Assembly (NCBI GenBank): GCA_016765255.1
Contig: JAESQI010000290.1
Location: 1-8,374 of the forward strand
Direction of reading: 5' to 3'
Source: Robiginitomaculum sp.
GTDB lineage: Bacteria; Pseudomonadota; Alphaproteobacteria; Caulobacterales; Maricaulaceae
Length of the DNA stretch: 8,374 nt
Part shown: one piece after another, positions 1-8,349 of the stretch
Layout of the letters: every line of letters starts with the position of its first letter
Position numbering within the stretch: position 1 is the stretch's first letter
Program-made: the position numbers and the translations under genes
Notes under the pieces: generated by a model
What the model was told of the DNA's origin: nothing
Database searches by the model: none
Seen by the model: the letters and a program-made list of their open reading frames with translations, nothing else

Positions 1-1546
1 GATGGAAGCTTACGCAACGGGGCGAGGCGGGTTTAAAGTACGTTCTCGGTGGGTGGTCGAAGATTTAGGGCGGGGACAATGGCAAATCATCGTCACGGAA
101 ATACCTTACCAAGTGCAAAAATCTCGCCTGATCGAACGCCTTGCCGATTTGATCGAGACTAAGAAAGCGCCGTGGTTGGGAGATGTTCGCGACGAGAGCG
201 CAGAAGATGTCCGCATTGTTCTTGAGCCCAAGAGCAAAAACATTAAGCCAGAACTGCTGATGGAAAGCCTATTTAAACTGAGCGAGCTTGAAAACAGAGT
301 GTCTCTCAATATGAATGTACTCGACGCGACCCGAACACCGCGTGTCATGGGTTTGCGCGATGTATTACAAGCTTTCTTAGATCACCGCCGTGAGGTTTTG
401 CAACGTCGCTCCAATCGTCGCCTTGGTAAAATCAACGACCGCATGGAGATATTGGCTGGCTATAGCATTGCATTTCTAAACCTCGATGAAGTGATCCGTA
501 TTATCCGCTTTGAAGATGAGCCAAAAGCTTCATTGATAGCAAAGTTCAAACTGACGGAACGTCAAGCCGAAGCCATTCTGAATATGCGCTTGCGCACCCT
601 TAATAAATTACAAGAAATAGAAATCAGCACCGAGAATAACGCCTTGGGAGCAGAGAAAAACACGCTTGAAAAACTACTGGCATCAGAAAAGTTGCAATGG
701 ACTGATATTGCCGAACAAATCCGCAAAATTCGCGATATTTACGGCCCTAAAACTGAACTTGGCAAAAGACGTACCCATTTTGCGGACATGCCCAATATTG
801 ATATAGATTTGGCCACGGCCTTCATCACAAAAGAACCGATTACGGTTGTTATGTCTGAAATGGGATGGATACGGGCATTAAAAGGCAAGGTAGAAGATTT
901 ATCTACCCTAAAGTTTAAGGAAGGTGACGGGCCTGCCTTTGCCATAGCTGCAAATACGACAGATAAGATTATCATGTTTGCCAGTAACGGAAAATTTTAC
1001 ACACTCTTTGCAGATAAATTACCTGGGGGACGGGGCAGTGGAGAACCGATACGATTACTGGTTGATCTCCAAGACGACTATATGCCAATCGGGTTATTTG
1101 TGCATGATCCAGAGCGAAAATTATTGGTTGCCAGCAGTGATGGTTACGGGTTCAGGGTCAATGAAAAAGATATCATCGCCTCAAAAAGAGGCGGCAAGCA
1201 GACCTTAAATATTAAAGGGAACGCGGAAGCTATGCGCTGTATTGAAATAAAGGGCGAGAAAATAGCGACCATTGGCGAGAACAGAAAAATCCTCATTTAT
1301 GACGTGGCTGATTTGCCAATTCTGGCCCGTGGTAAAGGGGTGCGTTTGCAAAAATTTAAAGACGGTGGGCTTGCTGATATAACAACATTTACTTCGCTTG
1401 AAGGCTTGAGTTATCTTGACGCATCGTCGCGACGAAATAGTGTCAATGATTGGCACCTCCTCGAAGGCAAACGGGCACAGGCAGGACGAATGGCCCCTCG
1501 CGGATTTTCGAGAGCCGGCGTATTTGCGGTGCATAAACAGTTATAG
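1..1546 (+). CDS. parC: DNA topoisomerase IV subunit A (ParC), 5'-truncated by the window edge
   Basis: ParC is the DNA-cleaving subunit of topoisomerase IV, which works with ParE to unlink replicated chromosomes in the cytoplasm. The 514 visible codons correspond to roughly the last two thirds of a ~750-residue protein. The catalytic tyrosine region lies outside the window, so the first ATG (base 2) is internal, not a start. Visible in order (window residues): the YATGRGGF/RSRW segment at 4-17, the IPYQV motif at 34-38, the tower and coiled-coil arms, the C-gate stretch with EAILNMRLRTL at 190-200, then a beta-pinwheel C-terminal domain from about 280 to the end. A degenerate GyrA-box-like KRGGKQ sits at 395-400, and the canonical QRRGGKG is absent, which favours ParC over GyrA. 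The ending GKRAQAGRMAPRGF (489-502) is typical of alphaproteobacterial ParC. The gene is followed by a lemA gene after 66 bp. Confidence 0.95.
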   Translation, partial: MEAYATGRGGFKVRSRWVVEDLGRGQWQIIVTEIPYQVQKSRLIERLADLIETKKAPWLGDVRDESAEDVRIVLEPKSKNIKPELLMESLFKLSELENRVSLNMNVLDATRTPRVMGLRDVLQAFLDHRREVLQRRSNRRLGKINDRMEILAGYSIAFLNLDEVIRIIRFEDEPKASLIAKFKLTERQAEAILNMRLRTLNKLQEIEISTENNALGAEKNTLEKLLASEKLQWTDIAEQIRKIRDIYGPKTELGKRRTHFADMPNIDIDLATAFITKEPITVVMSEMGWIRALKGKVEDLSTLKFKEGDGPAFAIAANTTDKIIMFASNGKFYTLFADKLPGGRGSGEPIRLLVDLQDDYMPIGLFVHDPERKLLVASSDGYGFRVNEKDIIASKRGGKQTLNIKGNAEAMRCIEIKGEKIATIGENRKILIYDVADLPILARGKGVRLQKFKDGGLADITTFTSLEGLSYLDASSRRNSVNDWHLLEGKRAQAGRMAPRGFSRAGVFAVHKQL

Positions 1547-1548
1547 CC

Positions 1549-1577
1549 TTGATACTTATGGGATTTGTATTTATAGT
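1549..1577 (+). promoter_or_regulatory. Candidate sigma-70 promoter for lemA–M48
   Basis: In the 66-bp gap after parC, TTGATA (1549-1554) and TATAGT (1572-1577) each match the housekeeping -35/-10 consensus at five of six positions and are separated by exactly 17 bp. Transcription would start near 1584, giving a leader of about 30 nt before the lemA ATG. The -35 box begins just 2 bp after the parC stop, so lemA would not depend on parC read-through. This is a pattern match only. Confidence 0.5.
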
Positions 1578-1612
1578 TAGATTATAAAACAGGGCGTAAT
1601 ACGGGAAAAACC

Positions 1613-2173
1613 ATGAATTTATTACTCATTATCTTAGGCGTACTCGGTCTTTTGATCGTCATCGTAATTGTAATTTACAATCGATTAGTAGCGTTGCGCC
1701 AAACCTGCAATCAAGCTTGGTCAGACATCGAAGTTCAATTAAAACAACGCCAAGATTTGATCCCGAGCCTCGTCAAAGTGGTCAAAGGATATGCTAAACA
1801 CGAAAAAGAAACCCTTCAAGCCGTCATAGATGCAAGAAATTCTGCCGTGAGTGCAAATTCTGTTGGCGATACCATCAAAGCTGAAGGCCTTTTGGGACAA
1901 GCCCTAGGCAAGTTATTTGCTTTGGCCGAAGCTTATCCTGATTTGAAAGCCAATCAAAACTTCTTGCAATTACAAGATGAACTCTCTGATGTGGAAAATA
2001 AAATTTCTGCGGCGAGGCGGTTTTATAATAATTCTGTTCAGGAATATAATACGGGCACAGAACAATTTCCAGCCAATATGATTGCAGGGCAATTTAACTT
2101 TGACAAGCGTGATTTTTACGAGTCAAGTGAAGGGCGTGAGGCGCTTCAAACAACTCCTGATATCAATTTTTAA
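1613..2173 (+). CDS. lemA: LemA family membrane-anchored protein
   Basis: The 186-residue length and layout are typical of the LemA family: a short hydrophobic N-terminus forming one membrane helix (residues about 2-22), then an almost entirely helical soluble domain. Family hallmarks visible are NQAWSDIEVQLKQRQDLIP (33-51), the VVKGYAKHEKETL stretch (56-68), AEAYPDLKANQNFLQLQDEL (105-124) and the ISAARRFYNNSVQEYN segment (131-146), followed by FP at 152-153. The biochemical function of LemA proteins is not settled; they are envelope proteins often found beside membrane peptidases or TPM-domain proteins. The ATG at 1613 has only a weak purine-rich Shine-Dalgarno (cgggaaaa). It was chosen because it places the membrane helix at the extreme N-terminus, as in the family. 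The M48 peptidase gene starts 33 bp after its stop, suggesting an operon and joint action on envelope proteins (inference). Confidence 0.95.
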   Translation: MNLLLIILGVLGLLIVIVIVIYNRLVALRQTCNQAWSDIEVQLKQRQDLIPSLVKVVKGYAKHEKETLQAVIDARNSAVSANSVGDTIKAEGLLGQALGKLFALAEAYPDLKANQNFLQLQDELSDVENKISAARRFYNNSVQEYNTGTEQFPANMIAGQFNFDKRDFYESSEGREALQTTPDINF

Positions 2174-2206
2174 GCTTTATGGAACCCTTAATGTGAGCAT
2201 TACCTA

Positions 2207-3166
2207 ATGGCGGCTTACGGACTAAAAACCCATATTTGGAACAATAATATTAAGAGCATTGCCTTGCTCGTCTTATTCCCTGTTTTGATCCTAGCCCTTG
2301 TTTATGCAGGACTATTATTATGGTCTGGTTATATAGAAGGCGACGCCGCCGCGCAGGGCTTTAACTTTGCAGCAGATATGATGCCAAGGGCTGTGCCCAT
2401 TACGTTGGCAGGTGTCGGCGCGTGGTTTGGCATTGCCTTTATGGGTCACCAAGCCTTGATTGACGCGGCCACGAAATCAAAGAGCTTAAGCCAAATTGAT
2501 GAACCCCGTGCCTATAAATTACTTGAGAATTTATGTATTTCTCGCGGTATTACAACGCCCAAACTGAAAGTTATAGATACGGATGTTATGAATGCATTTG
2601 CCAGCGGCATACGCGAGAAAAACTATACAATCACACTTACCAGAGGGCTGATGAACTCTTTGGATGATGATGAGCTTGAAGCGGTTATTGGTCATGAGCT
2701 GAGCCATATCCGCAATAAGGATGTGCGTCTATTGATCATCGCGATAATATTCGTCGGCATTATATCTTTCTTTGGGGAAGGGGTGGTGAGGGGTATGATG
2801 CGCAGTAATATGCCGCGTACAAACCGTTCGAGACGGGGGGGAGAAGTGAACGCCGCCGTCCTTATTCTCATTGCATTTGCCATTATTGCCATTTCTTACG
2901 GTCTGGCGATGTTGGTACGTTTTGCACTGTCTCGCAAACGGGAATACCTTGCAGACGCGGGGTCTGTCGAGCTGACAAAAAATCCAGATGCCATGATCCG
3001 TGCTTTACAGAAAATATCGGGGCACGCAAAATTGGACGCGCCAGCTGAAATTCGCGAAATGGCATTTGAAAACCCGCATGCTGGCATATCGAGCTTATTT
3101 GCCACCCATCCTCCCATTGAAAAACGCATTGCTGCTCTGGTAAAATTTGCAGGTGGGCGCGTGTAG
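2207..3166 (+). CDS. M48 family membrane zinc metallopeptidase (HtpX-like)
   Basis: This is a 319-residue M48 peptidase. The zinc site is complete: HELSH at residues 163-167 gives two histidines and the catalytic glutamate, and E246 in REYLAD (245-250) is the expected third ligand. The FATHPP motif at 298-303 is the usual C-terminal M48 signature. Hydrophobic segments lie at about 17-39, 62-81, 175-190 and 216-238, so two helices precede the catalytic site and two fall between the HExxH and the third ligand. The active site should face the cytoplasm, as in HtpX, which degrades damaged membrane proteins. A basic linker (RTNRSRRGG, 204-212) separates helices 3 and 4. The ATG at 2207 is the only plausible start, because an in-frame stop lies at 2189-2191; no clear Shine-Dalgarno precedes it, consistent with translation following lemA. 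It is somewhat longer than E. coli HtpX (293 residues), and I do not assign the htpX symbol because the lemA-linked clade may be distinct. The substrate is unknown. Confidence 0.93.
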   Translation: MAAYGLKTHIWNNNIKSIALLVLFPVLILALVYAGLLLWSGYIEGDAAAQGFNFAADMMPRAVPITLAGVGAWFGIAFMGHQALIDAATKSKSLSQIDEPRAYKLLENLCISRGITTPKLKVIDTDVMNAFASGIREKNYTITLTRGLMNSLDDDELEAVIGHELSHIRNKDVRLLIIAIIFVGIISFFGEGVVRGMMRSNMPRTNRSRRGGEVNAAVLILIAFAIIAISYGLAMLVRFALSRKREYLADAGSVELTKNPDAMIRALQKISGHAKLDAPAEIREMAFENPHAGISSLFATHPPIEKRIAALVKFAGGRV

Positions 3167-3268
3167 AATTTAAGCCAATGAATTGCCCTAATTATATTGT
3201 GCCAAACTATACATGAATTTAACTTTACCTTTCGTCCATAGTTGTTATTGTTATTCAATAATTTTCAT

Positions 3269-3276
3269 AAAGGGGA
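3269..3276 (+). promoter_or_regulatory. Ribosome binding site fixing the M16 lipoprotein start
   Basis: AAAGGGGA lies 5-6 nt before the ATG at 3282 and is one of the strongest Shine-Dalgarno matches in the window. It decides the start: an in-frame ATG at 3213 would add 23 residues (including Cys and several aromatics) in front of a perfectly good lipoprotein signal peptide and has no such site. The remaining 3167-3268 gap is AT-rich. The best promoter-like pair there (TTGCCC 3183-3188, TATACA 3208-3213) has a 19-bp spacer and is weak. Confidence 0.75.
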
Positions 3277-3281
3277 ATACT

Positions 3282-6157
3282 ATGAAAAAATTACTACTCA
3301 TCACCGTCGCATTGTCATCAATGTTGGCGGTTTCTGCTTGCCAAAAATCCGCAGAGAACAACATACCTGAAATACAAATCAGTATCCCTTTTGGGTTTGC
3401 TAAAGTGGATTCTGTCGTGCGAAAGGGAACTGAAACGGTAATTCCCTACAATAAATACGTTATGGATAACGGCCTAACGGTTGTATTGCACACTGACAAA
3501 TCAGATCCACTCGTTCATGTTGATATTACATACCATGTCGGCTCTGGCCGCGAGGAAGCTGGTAAATCAGGCTTTGCTCATTTCTTTGAACATATGCAGT
3601 TCCAAGGCTCTGATAATGTTGCGGACGAACAACATTTTGGATTGATCACCGAATCTGGTGGTACATTAAATGGTTCCACAAATACGGATAGAACGAATTA
3701 TTACGAAACTGTGCCCTCCAATCAATTGGAGCGTATGCTCTGGTTGGAATCCGACCGTATGGGATTTTTCTTGGACGCCGTTACCACTAAAAAATTCGAA
3801 AACCAGCGCGAAACCGTTAAAAACGAGCGCGGGCAAAATTATGACAACCGTCCTTATGGATTGCTGCGCGAAAAAGTAAATGAAGCCCTATATCCAGAAG
3901 GACATCCTTATTCATGGCTGACCATTGGCTATATTGAAGATTTAAACCGTGCGGATCTAAATGATTTAAAGAAGTTTTTCCTTCGCTGGTATGGCCCTAA
4001 TAATGCAACATTGACTATTGGTGGCGACCTAGACGAAACCAAACGCTAGAATGGATCAAGAAATATTTTGGCGGTATTCCAGCAGGGCCAGAAGTTAAAA
4101 GCCCTGTTTATTCTAAAGTATCTCTGAGCGAAGATCGTTATATTTCTATGGAAGATAATGTGTCCTTGCCGCTCCTTTATATGAGCTGGCCAACTGTTCA
4201 TGCCAACCATAAGGACGAAGCGCCTCTTGATGTATTGATGGACATTCTTGGCTCAGGAAAAACATCGCTGCTTTATAAAAACATGGTCAAAAATGGCAAG
4301 GCTGTGCAGGCAAATGCTGGACATGCTTGTGGAGAATTAAGCTGTACATTTACGATGCTTGCGCTCCCAACACCAGGGACTAGCTTGGCTGAACTGGAAA
4401 CAATCGCCAGAGCGTCACTTGTAGAATTTGAAGAGCGCGGCGGTGCTAATGATGATGATATCACTCGCGTGAAAGCGGGTATTGTATCGGGTATGATTTA
4501 CGGACTTGAGAGCGTACCCGGCAAGGTCAGACAATTGGCCGCCTACCAAACATATCGTGGCAATCCAAACGAAATTAAAAATGATATTTCTCGCTATGAA
4601 AATGTCAGCAAGGTTGATGTCACGCGTGTGTATAATCAGTATATCAAAGGTCAACATGCAGTTATTATGAGCATTGTGCCAAAAGGCGCAGGAGGCGCGA
4701 TTGTTAAGCCCGATACGTGGAAAATGTATGAGCGCAATATTCCGACTTCTACCAATACGACTGAATTAACATTACGTCCAGGGACTTCCGATTTCGACCG
4801 TTCTATTGTGCCTGCACCCGGGCCAAATCCCGCCATAAAACTACCTGCATATTATAAAACCACATTGTCAAACGGCATAAATGTAATCGGTACGGTTAAT
4901 GACGAAGTGCCAACGACTACGATCAGCATTCGCTTACCTGTTGGGCAGACCAGAGAATCTCTCGATAAATTGGGATTAGCATCTCTCACAGCGGCCATGA
5001 TGGACGAGGCGACCCAAAGCCATAGCGCAGAGGAACTCTCCAATCAGTTAGCCAAAATAGGTTCTACTGTCAGTTTTGGATCTGGGGATCAATATACAAC
5101 CCTCAACATCCGCACATTGACCAAAAACCTTGACGAGACCATGGCGATTGCAATGGAACGGCTCACAACGCCAAAATTTGACCAAGCTGATTTTTCCCGC
5201 CTGCAAAAGCAAACGATTGAAGGTATTAAAAATGCAAAGAAAAATGCATCGGCGACCGCAACGCAAGTCTTTACCACGCTCCTCTTTGGTGTCGATAATA
5301 GTTTTTCATATTCAGATGCTGGTACAATTAAGACCGTCAGCAAATTAAGCTTAGAGGATGTGAAAAATTTCTATGCAGAAAATTACGGTGCTGACGGTGC
5401 TGCAATTATGATTGTAAGCGACTTACAACAATCAGATGTCGCCAAATACATTAAACCGATTACAAGTTGGCAGGGAAAAACCACAGAGTGGCCAAGTGTA
5501 AACCCATTTCCTAAGTTACAAACGGGAACATTGTATTTTATCGACAAGCCTGACGCTGCCCAATCTGAAATACGCATTGGTAAGCGAGCTTTAAATTACG
5601 ATTCTACAGGTGAGTATTACCGCTCTCGCTTGATGAATTACAATCTTGGCGGCGCTTTTAATTCGCGTATCAATTTAAATCTCCGCGAAGACAAGGGCTA
5701 TACATATGGCGCGCGTTCATTCTTTTACGGCAATAAATTACGCGGGGCGTACCGCGCCCAAGCGGGCGTTCGGGCCGATACAACAGCGGCATCTATTATC
5801 GAATTTGTCAAAGAAATCAATGATTTTCAAACTGCGGGTATGAATGATACAGAACTAAGTTTCATGAAAAACTCTCTCGGGCAAAGAGATGCTCGTAGTT
5901 ACGAAACACCGCGTCAAAAACTCGGATTTTTATCAGAAATTATGACTTACGATCTTCCAAAAACCTATATTGATGATCAAAACGCGATCCTCAAAAGCAT
6001 CACCAAAGATGAGTTGAACGGGCTTGCATCAAAGCACCTCAAACTTGAGGATATGATTATGGTCGTTATGGGTGACAAGGCTAAGATCATGGGTGATGTT
6101 AAGGCGCTTGGCTATCCAATCGTTGAAATCGACGCCGATGGCAATCCAGTGAAATAG
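3282..6157 (+). pseudogene. M16 family zinc metallopeptidase lipoprotein, interrupted by one frameshift
   Basis: This is a two-domain M16 (insulinase/pitrilysin-like) peptidase in two frames: codons 1-255 end at TAG 4047-4049, and the rest is open in the -1 frame from at least 4046 to the stop at 6155-6157. Restoring one A in the AAA run at 4041-4043 gives a continuous 958-residue protein (reading DETK-TLEWIKKYF across the joint), normal for bacterial two-domain M16 proteins. The N-terminus MKKLLL...LAVSAC is a lipoprotein signal with lipobox VSAC and Cys20. The zinc site is intact: HFFEH at 100-104, with E182 (in VKNERGQ) as third ligand about 77 residues later. The second M16 half (from about residue 528 of the restored protein) has lost HxxEH (LASLTAAMM instead), as expected for the inactive half, and keeps the R/Y substrate-binding motif LREDKGYTYGA (801-811). 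The product should be anchored in the cell envelope and degrade peptides. As written, only a 255-residue fragment would be made. There is one lesion in about 2.9 kb, so a sequencing error or a very recent mutation is likely. The ATG at 4148 is an internal methionine (residue 290), not a separate gene start. Confidence 0.88.
4035..4049 (+). other. Frameshift site within the M16 gene
   Basis: The zero frame reads GAA ACC AAA CGC TAG. Moving back one base after AAA reads ACG CTA GAA TGG ATC, i.e. T-L-E-W-I, which continues the family-typical helix at the start of the M16 C-terminal subdomain. Loss of one A from an original AAAA run explains it most simply. No canonical slippery heptamer (X XXY YYZ) is present in the zero frame, so programmed frameshifting is not supported. 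Confidence 0.85.
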
Positions 6158-6166
6158 GTAATATTT

Positions 6167-6199
6167 ACCAGCCTATCTCATCATTTTAGGTAGGCTGGT
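6167..6199. terminator. Hairpin between convergent genes, candidate bidirectional terminator
   Basis: The inverted repeat pairs 6167-6178 (ACCAGCCTATCT) with 6188-6199 (AGGTAGGCTGGT): 12 bp with one G-U pair at 6176/6190, and a 9-nt loop. It lies right after the M16 stop and includes the last codons and stop of the large TRAP permease gene on the opposite strand. Neither side has a long U tract (plus side continues ggctattt, minus side aaatatt), so termination efficiency is uncertain. Position and symmetry are the main support. Confidence 0.5.
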
Positions 6200-7753
6200 G
6201 GCTATTTCTGGAACGAACGCAACCAGAATAATAACAAATATCTGAATCCCTATGAAAGGTAGAACGCCTTTATAGAGCGCCGTTGTTGTAACTTCAGGCG
6301 GAGCCACGCCGCGCAAATAAAACAGGGCAAAGCCAAATGGCGGCGTTAGGAAACTGGTTTGTAAATTCAGCGCCATTAAAATGCCAAGCCAAACAGGATC
6401 CATTCCCATGGCAAGGAGCGGCGGTGCTACAAGTGGCACAATCACAAATGTGATCTCAATAAAGTCCAAGAAAAACCCGAGAACAAACATCACCACCATA
6501 ACAAGTATAAGCGCCCCAACAGAGCCACCTGGAGCCGACGCAAGTAATCGCCCGACAAGTTCATCCCCGCCAAATCCGCGAAAGATAAGGCTAAACATGG
6601 TTGCGCCAATGAGAATGACAAATACCATGGACGTAATTTGCATGGTTGAGCGAGACACTTCAGCAAGTTGTCCATTTTTGGTCAGCCAGATGATTGCGCC
6701 AAATGTTCCCAAAACCGCAAGCCCGCTTAACGCTAAAGCAAGGGATACAGCGACTTTCTCGCTCAGCTTCCAAACATCTTGGTTAAACCGAATATCAATA
6801 CCCGTCAGGTCAAGCGCAATCAGAAGTAAAAACCCTATAACCGCTAAAAGGGAAAGCCTTCGTATGGCAACATTCCCATCCGATAATTTATAAGCCGCCA
6901 ATAAAATAGCACCGAGAGCGCCTAAGGCCGCCCCACGTGTCGGCGTAGCATATCCCGATAATATTGATCCTAGCACGGCGATAATGAGCAGGATTGGCGG
7001 CAACATAGATTTGAGAACACGTTTTAAGAAAATCCGAATATGTACATTTTTATCACGGGTGGATGTGGGGGCCATTTCTGGTTTAAGTGTTGCGACTATA
7101 ATGATGTAAACTGCATATAGACCGACAAGAATTAGGCCAGGGAGTAATGCAGCGGCAAATAAATCTCCTACCGAAATGACACCTGTGGTTTCCAGACCGT
7201 GAGCCCGTTGGGCTTCTTGGTAAGCATTGGACAGCTGGTCTCCCAATATCACCAATACGATAGACGGGGGGATGATCTGTCCCAATGTGCCTGACGCAGC
7301 GATGGCGCCCGACGCCAAAGACGGCGCGTATCCTCGCTTTAACATTGTCGGTAGGGAGAGAAGCCCCATTGTAACAACTGTCGCGCCGACGATACCTGTA
7401 GACGCCGCAAGCAGTGCGCCGACCAAAACGACAGACACACCAAGACCACCGCGCACAGAGCCAAATAAATCCGCCATAGATTCGAGCAAGTCTTCTGCAA
7501 TCCGAGATTTTTCCAACATCACCCCCATAAACACAAATAAAGGTACGGCCATCAAAATTTCCCGCGTGATCAGAGGATAAATACGCCCGGGTAATGCAAT
7601 GAGAAAGCTCGGCTCGAACGTTCCTGTCATCACACCAATTGCTGCAAAAATTAACGAAACCCCGCCAAGGGTAAAGGCAACGCCGTACCCGCCCATGAGG
7701 GCGAAACAGGCGCCCGCAAACATGAGCATGGCGAGATAATCACTCATACTCAT
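6173..7753 (-). CDS. dctM: TRAP transporter large permease (DctM type, FcbT3-like)
   Basis: This is the large membrane subunit of a tripartite ATP-independent periplasmic (TRAP) transporter, which uses a sodium or proton gradient to import substrates delivered by a periplasmic binding protein. The 526 residues are dominated by hydrophobic helices. DctM signatures seen are the PLFVFMGVMLEKS region (71-83), LVGALLAASTGIVGATVVTMG (100-120), ASGTLGQIIPPSI (153-165), SGYATPTRGAALGALGA (266-282) and LGFFLDFIEITFVIVPLV (435-452), then LNLQTSFLTPPFGFALFYLRG (472-492). The protein is about 100 residues longer than the common ~430-residue DctM. Much of the excess is a segment at about 291-365 that appears to add two helices, plus an insert at about 173-195 (SNAYQEAQRAHGL...). 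This resembles the FcbT3 (mannitol/chloroaromatic-type, COG4664) branch, but that name does not establish the substrate. Its start overlaps the small-permease stop (ATGA), indicating translational coupling. ATG 7753 is preferred over ATG 7747 because of the overlap and the Shine-Dalgarno at 7761-7766. Confidence 0.95.
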   Translation of the reverse strand: MSMSDYLAMLMFAGACFALMGGYGVAFTLGGVSLIFAAIGVMTGTFEPSFLIALPGRIYPLITREILMAVPLFVFMGVMLEKSRIAEDLLESMADLFGSVRGGLGVSVVLVGALLAASTGIVGATVVTMGLLSLPTMLKRGYAPSLASGAIAASGTLGQIIPPSIVLVILGDQLSNAYQEAQRAHGLETTGVISVGDLFAAALLPGLILVGLYAVYIIIVATLKPEMAPTSTRDKNVHIRIFLKRVLKSMLPPILLIIAVLGSILSGYATPTRGAALGALGAILLAAYKLSDGNVAIRRLSLLAVIGFLLLIALDLTGIDIRFNQDVWKLSEKVAVSLALALSGLAVLGTFGAIIWLTKNGQLAEVSRSTMQITSMVFVILIGATMFSLIFRGFGGDELVGRLLASAPGGSVGALILVMVVMFVLGFFLDFIEITFVIVPLVAPPLLAMGMDPVWLGILMALNLQTSFLTPPFGFALFYLRGVAPPEVTTTALYKGVLPFIGIQIFVIILVAFVPEIATSLPKMMR

Positions 7754-8349
7754 GGTTTTGCCTCTTCATGCTCTGAGTCAAATAAAGGATCAACATTGTC
7801 TGGCAGAGGAGGTTGTTTTCTGTGTATTAACAGCAAAACGGCGCGTCCTGCAATCGCCATGCCTTGGGCAAGCAACATTACGGCAAATAATGATACACAT
7901 GTTTTGAGCAAAAATACGCCGCGAATACCGTCGGATTCAGCTGAGCCTTCCAGGGATACCCATGCCAATCCGACGAAGCTCTGGGCATTCCAGATCAACA
8001 CGATACAAAACGGAATCAGGAGCCCGTAAAACCCAACGAGATCAACAAATGCTTTGGCTTTGATATTCATTTGCGAATGAAACACATCAACCCGCACATG
8101 CTTTCCCGCGAGTAAAGTTGCCGCCGAACCTAGCAAGATAACCAGAGCATGAAAATACATCGCGCTCTCGTCATATTTTGTTGAACTTTGGCCAAATATG
8201 GACAAAGCGATGACGCCAAAGGCGATGCTGACAACCATAACCACCAAGAGCCATTTCGCCCATTCGCCGATAAACATGTTTATGCCGTCAACGATTTGAA
8301 TGATCTCGTATTGTAAATTTGCTAAAAAAGATGATTTCGAAAATAGCAA
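7750..8349 (-). CDS. dctQ: TRAP transporter small permease (DctQ type, FcbT2-like), 5' end uncertain
   Basis: This is the small four-helix membrane subunit that pairs with the large permease encoded immediately downstream. From the TTG at 8349 it has 199 residues. Helices fall at about 33-52, 65-81, 104-122 and 147-168. The segment GKHVRVDVF (82-90) is the conserved DctQ motif after helix 2, and the SLEGSAESDGIRGVFLLKT region (132-150) resembles the FcbT2 (COG4665) branch, consistent with the FcbT3-like partner. The C-terminal tail (about 177-199) is polar and acidic. The start is unclear: TTG 8349 has no Shine-Dalgarno, ATG 8277 would remove 24 residues that look family-like (IVDGINMFIGEW), and the frame stays open to the right edge, so the true start may lie outside. 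A nearby ATG at 8353 is out of frame. The solute-binding subunit gene is not in the window and is expected beyond the right edge (inference). Confidence 0.9.
   Translation of the reverse strand: MLFSKSSFLANLQYEIIQIVDGINMFIGEWAKWLLVVMVVSIAFGVIALSIFGQSSTKYDESAMYFHALVILLGSAATLLAGKHVRVDVFHSQMNIKAKAFVDLVGFYGLLIPFCIVLIWNAQSFVGLAWVSLEGSAESDGIRGVFLLKTCVSLFAVMLLAQGMAIAGRAVLLLIHRKQPPLPDNVDPLFDSEHEEAKP
7761..7766 (-). promoter_or_regulatory. Ribosome binding site of the large TRAP permease
   Basis: On the minus strand AAGAGG lies 7 nt before the ATG at 7753, inside the final codons of the small-permease gene. It supports the ATGA-overlapping start and indicates that ribosomes can also initiate independently on the second cistron. 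Confidence 0.6.

Noticed and set aside
1205..1534. Antisense open frame of 109 codons within parC
   Set aside because: It lies opposite strongly conserved ParC coding sequence, has no recognisable domain and no ribosome binding site; it is a shadow frame.
3213..3281. Upstream start of the M16 gene at ATG 3213
   Set aside because: It would bury the lipoprotein signal peptide behind 23 residues and lacks a Shine-Dalgarno, whereas ATG 3282 has AAAGGGGA at good spacing.
4038..4049. Programmed -1 ribosomal frameshifting producing full-length M16 peptidase
   Set aside because: A -1 shift after AAA would restore the frame, but ACC AAA CGC is not a slippery heptamer, and Lys-tRNA re-pairing on CAA would be poor. 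I saw no obvious downstream stimulatory stem, so a base deletion is simpler.
4238..4275. Walker A-like GSGKTS in the M16 protein
   Set aside because: The upstream glycine of GxxxxGK[ST] is absent, and the stretch matches the ordinary M16 segment L-G-x-G-x-x-S-x-L-Y.
4148..6157. A stand-alone 669-residue peptidase gene starting at ATG 4148
   Set aside because: The same frame is open and family-like back to 4046, joining the upstream half without missing residues. ATG 4148 has no ribosome binding site and lies inside a conserved M16 subdomain.
6381..6893. Plus-strand open frame of 170 codons opposite dctM
   Set aside because: It is rich in Thr/Ser/Pro/Ile, as expected for the complement of a hydrophobic membrane-protein gene, and shows no family resemblance.
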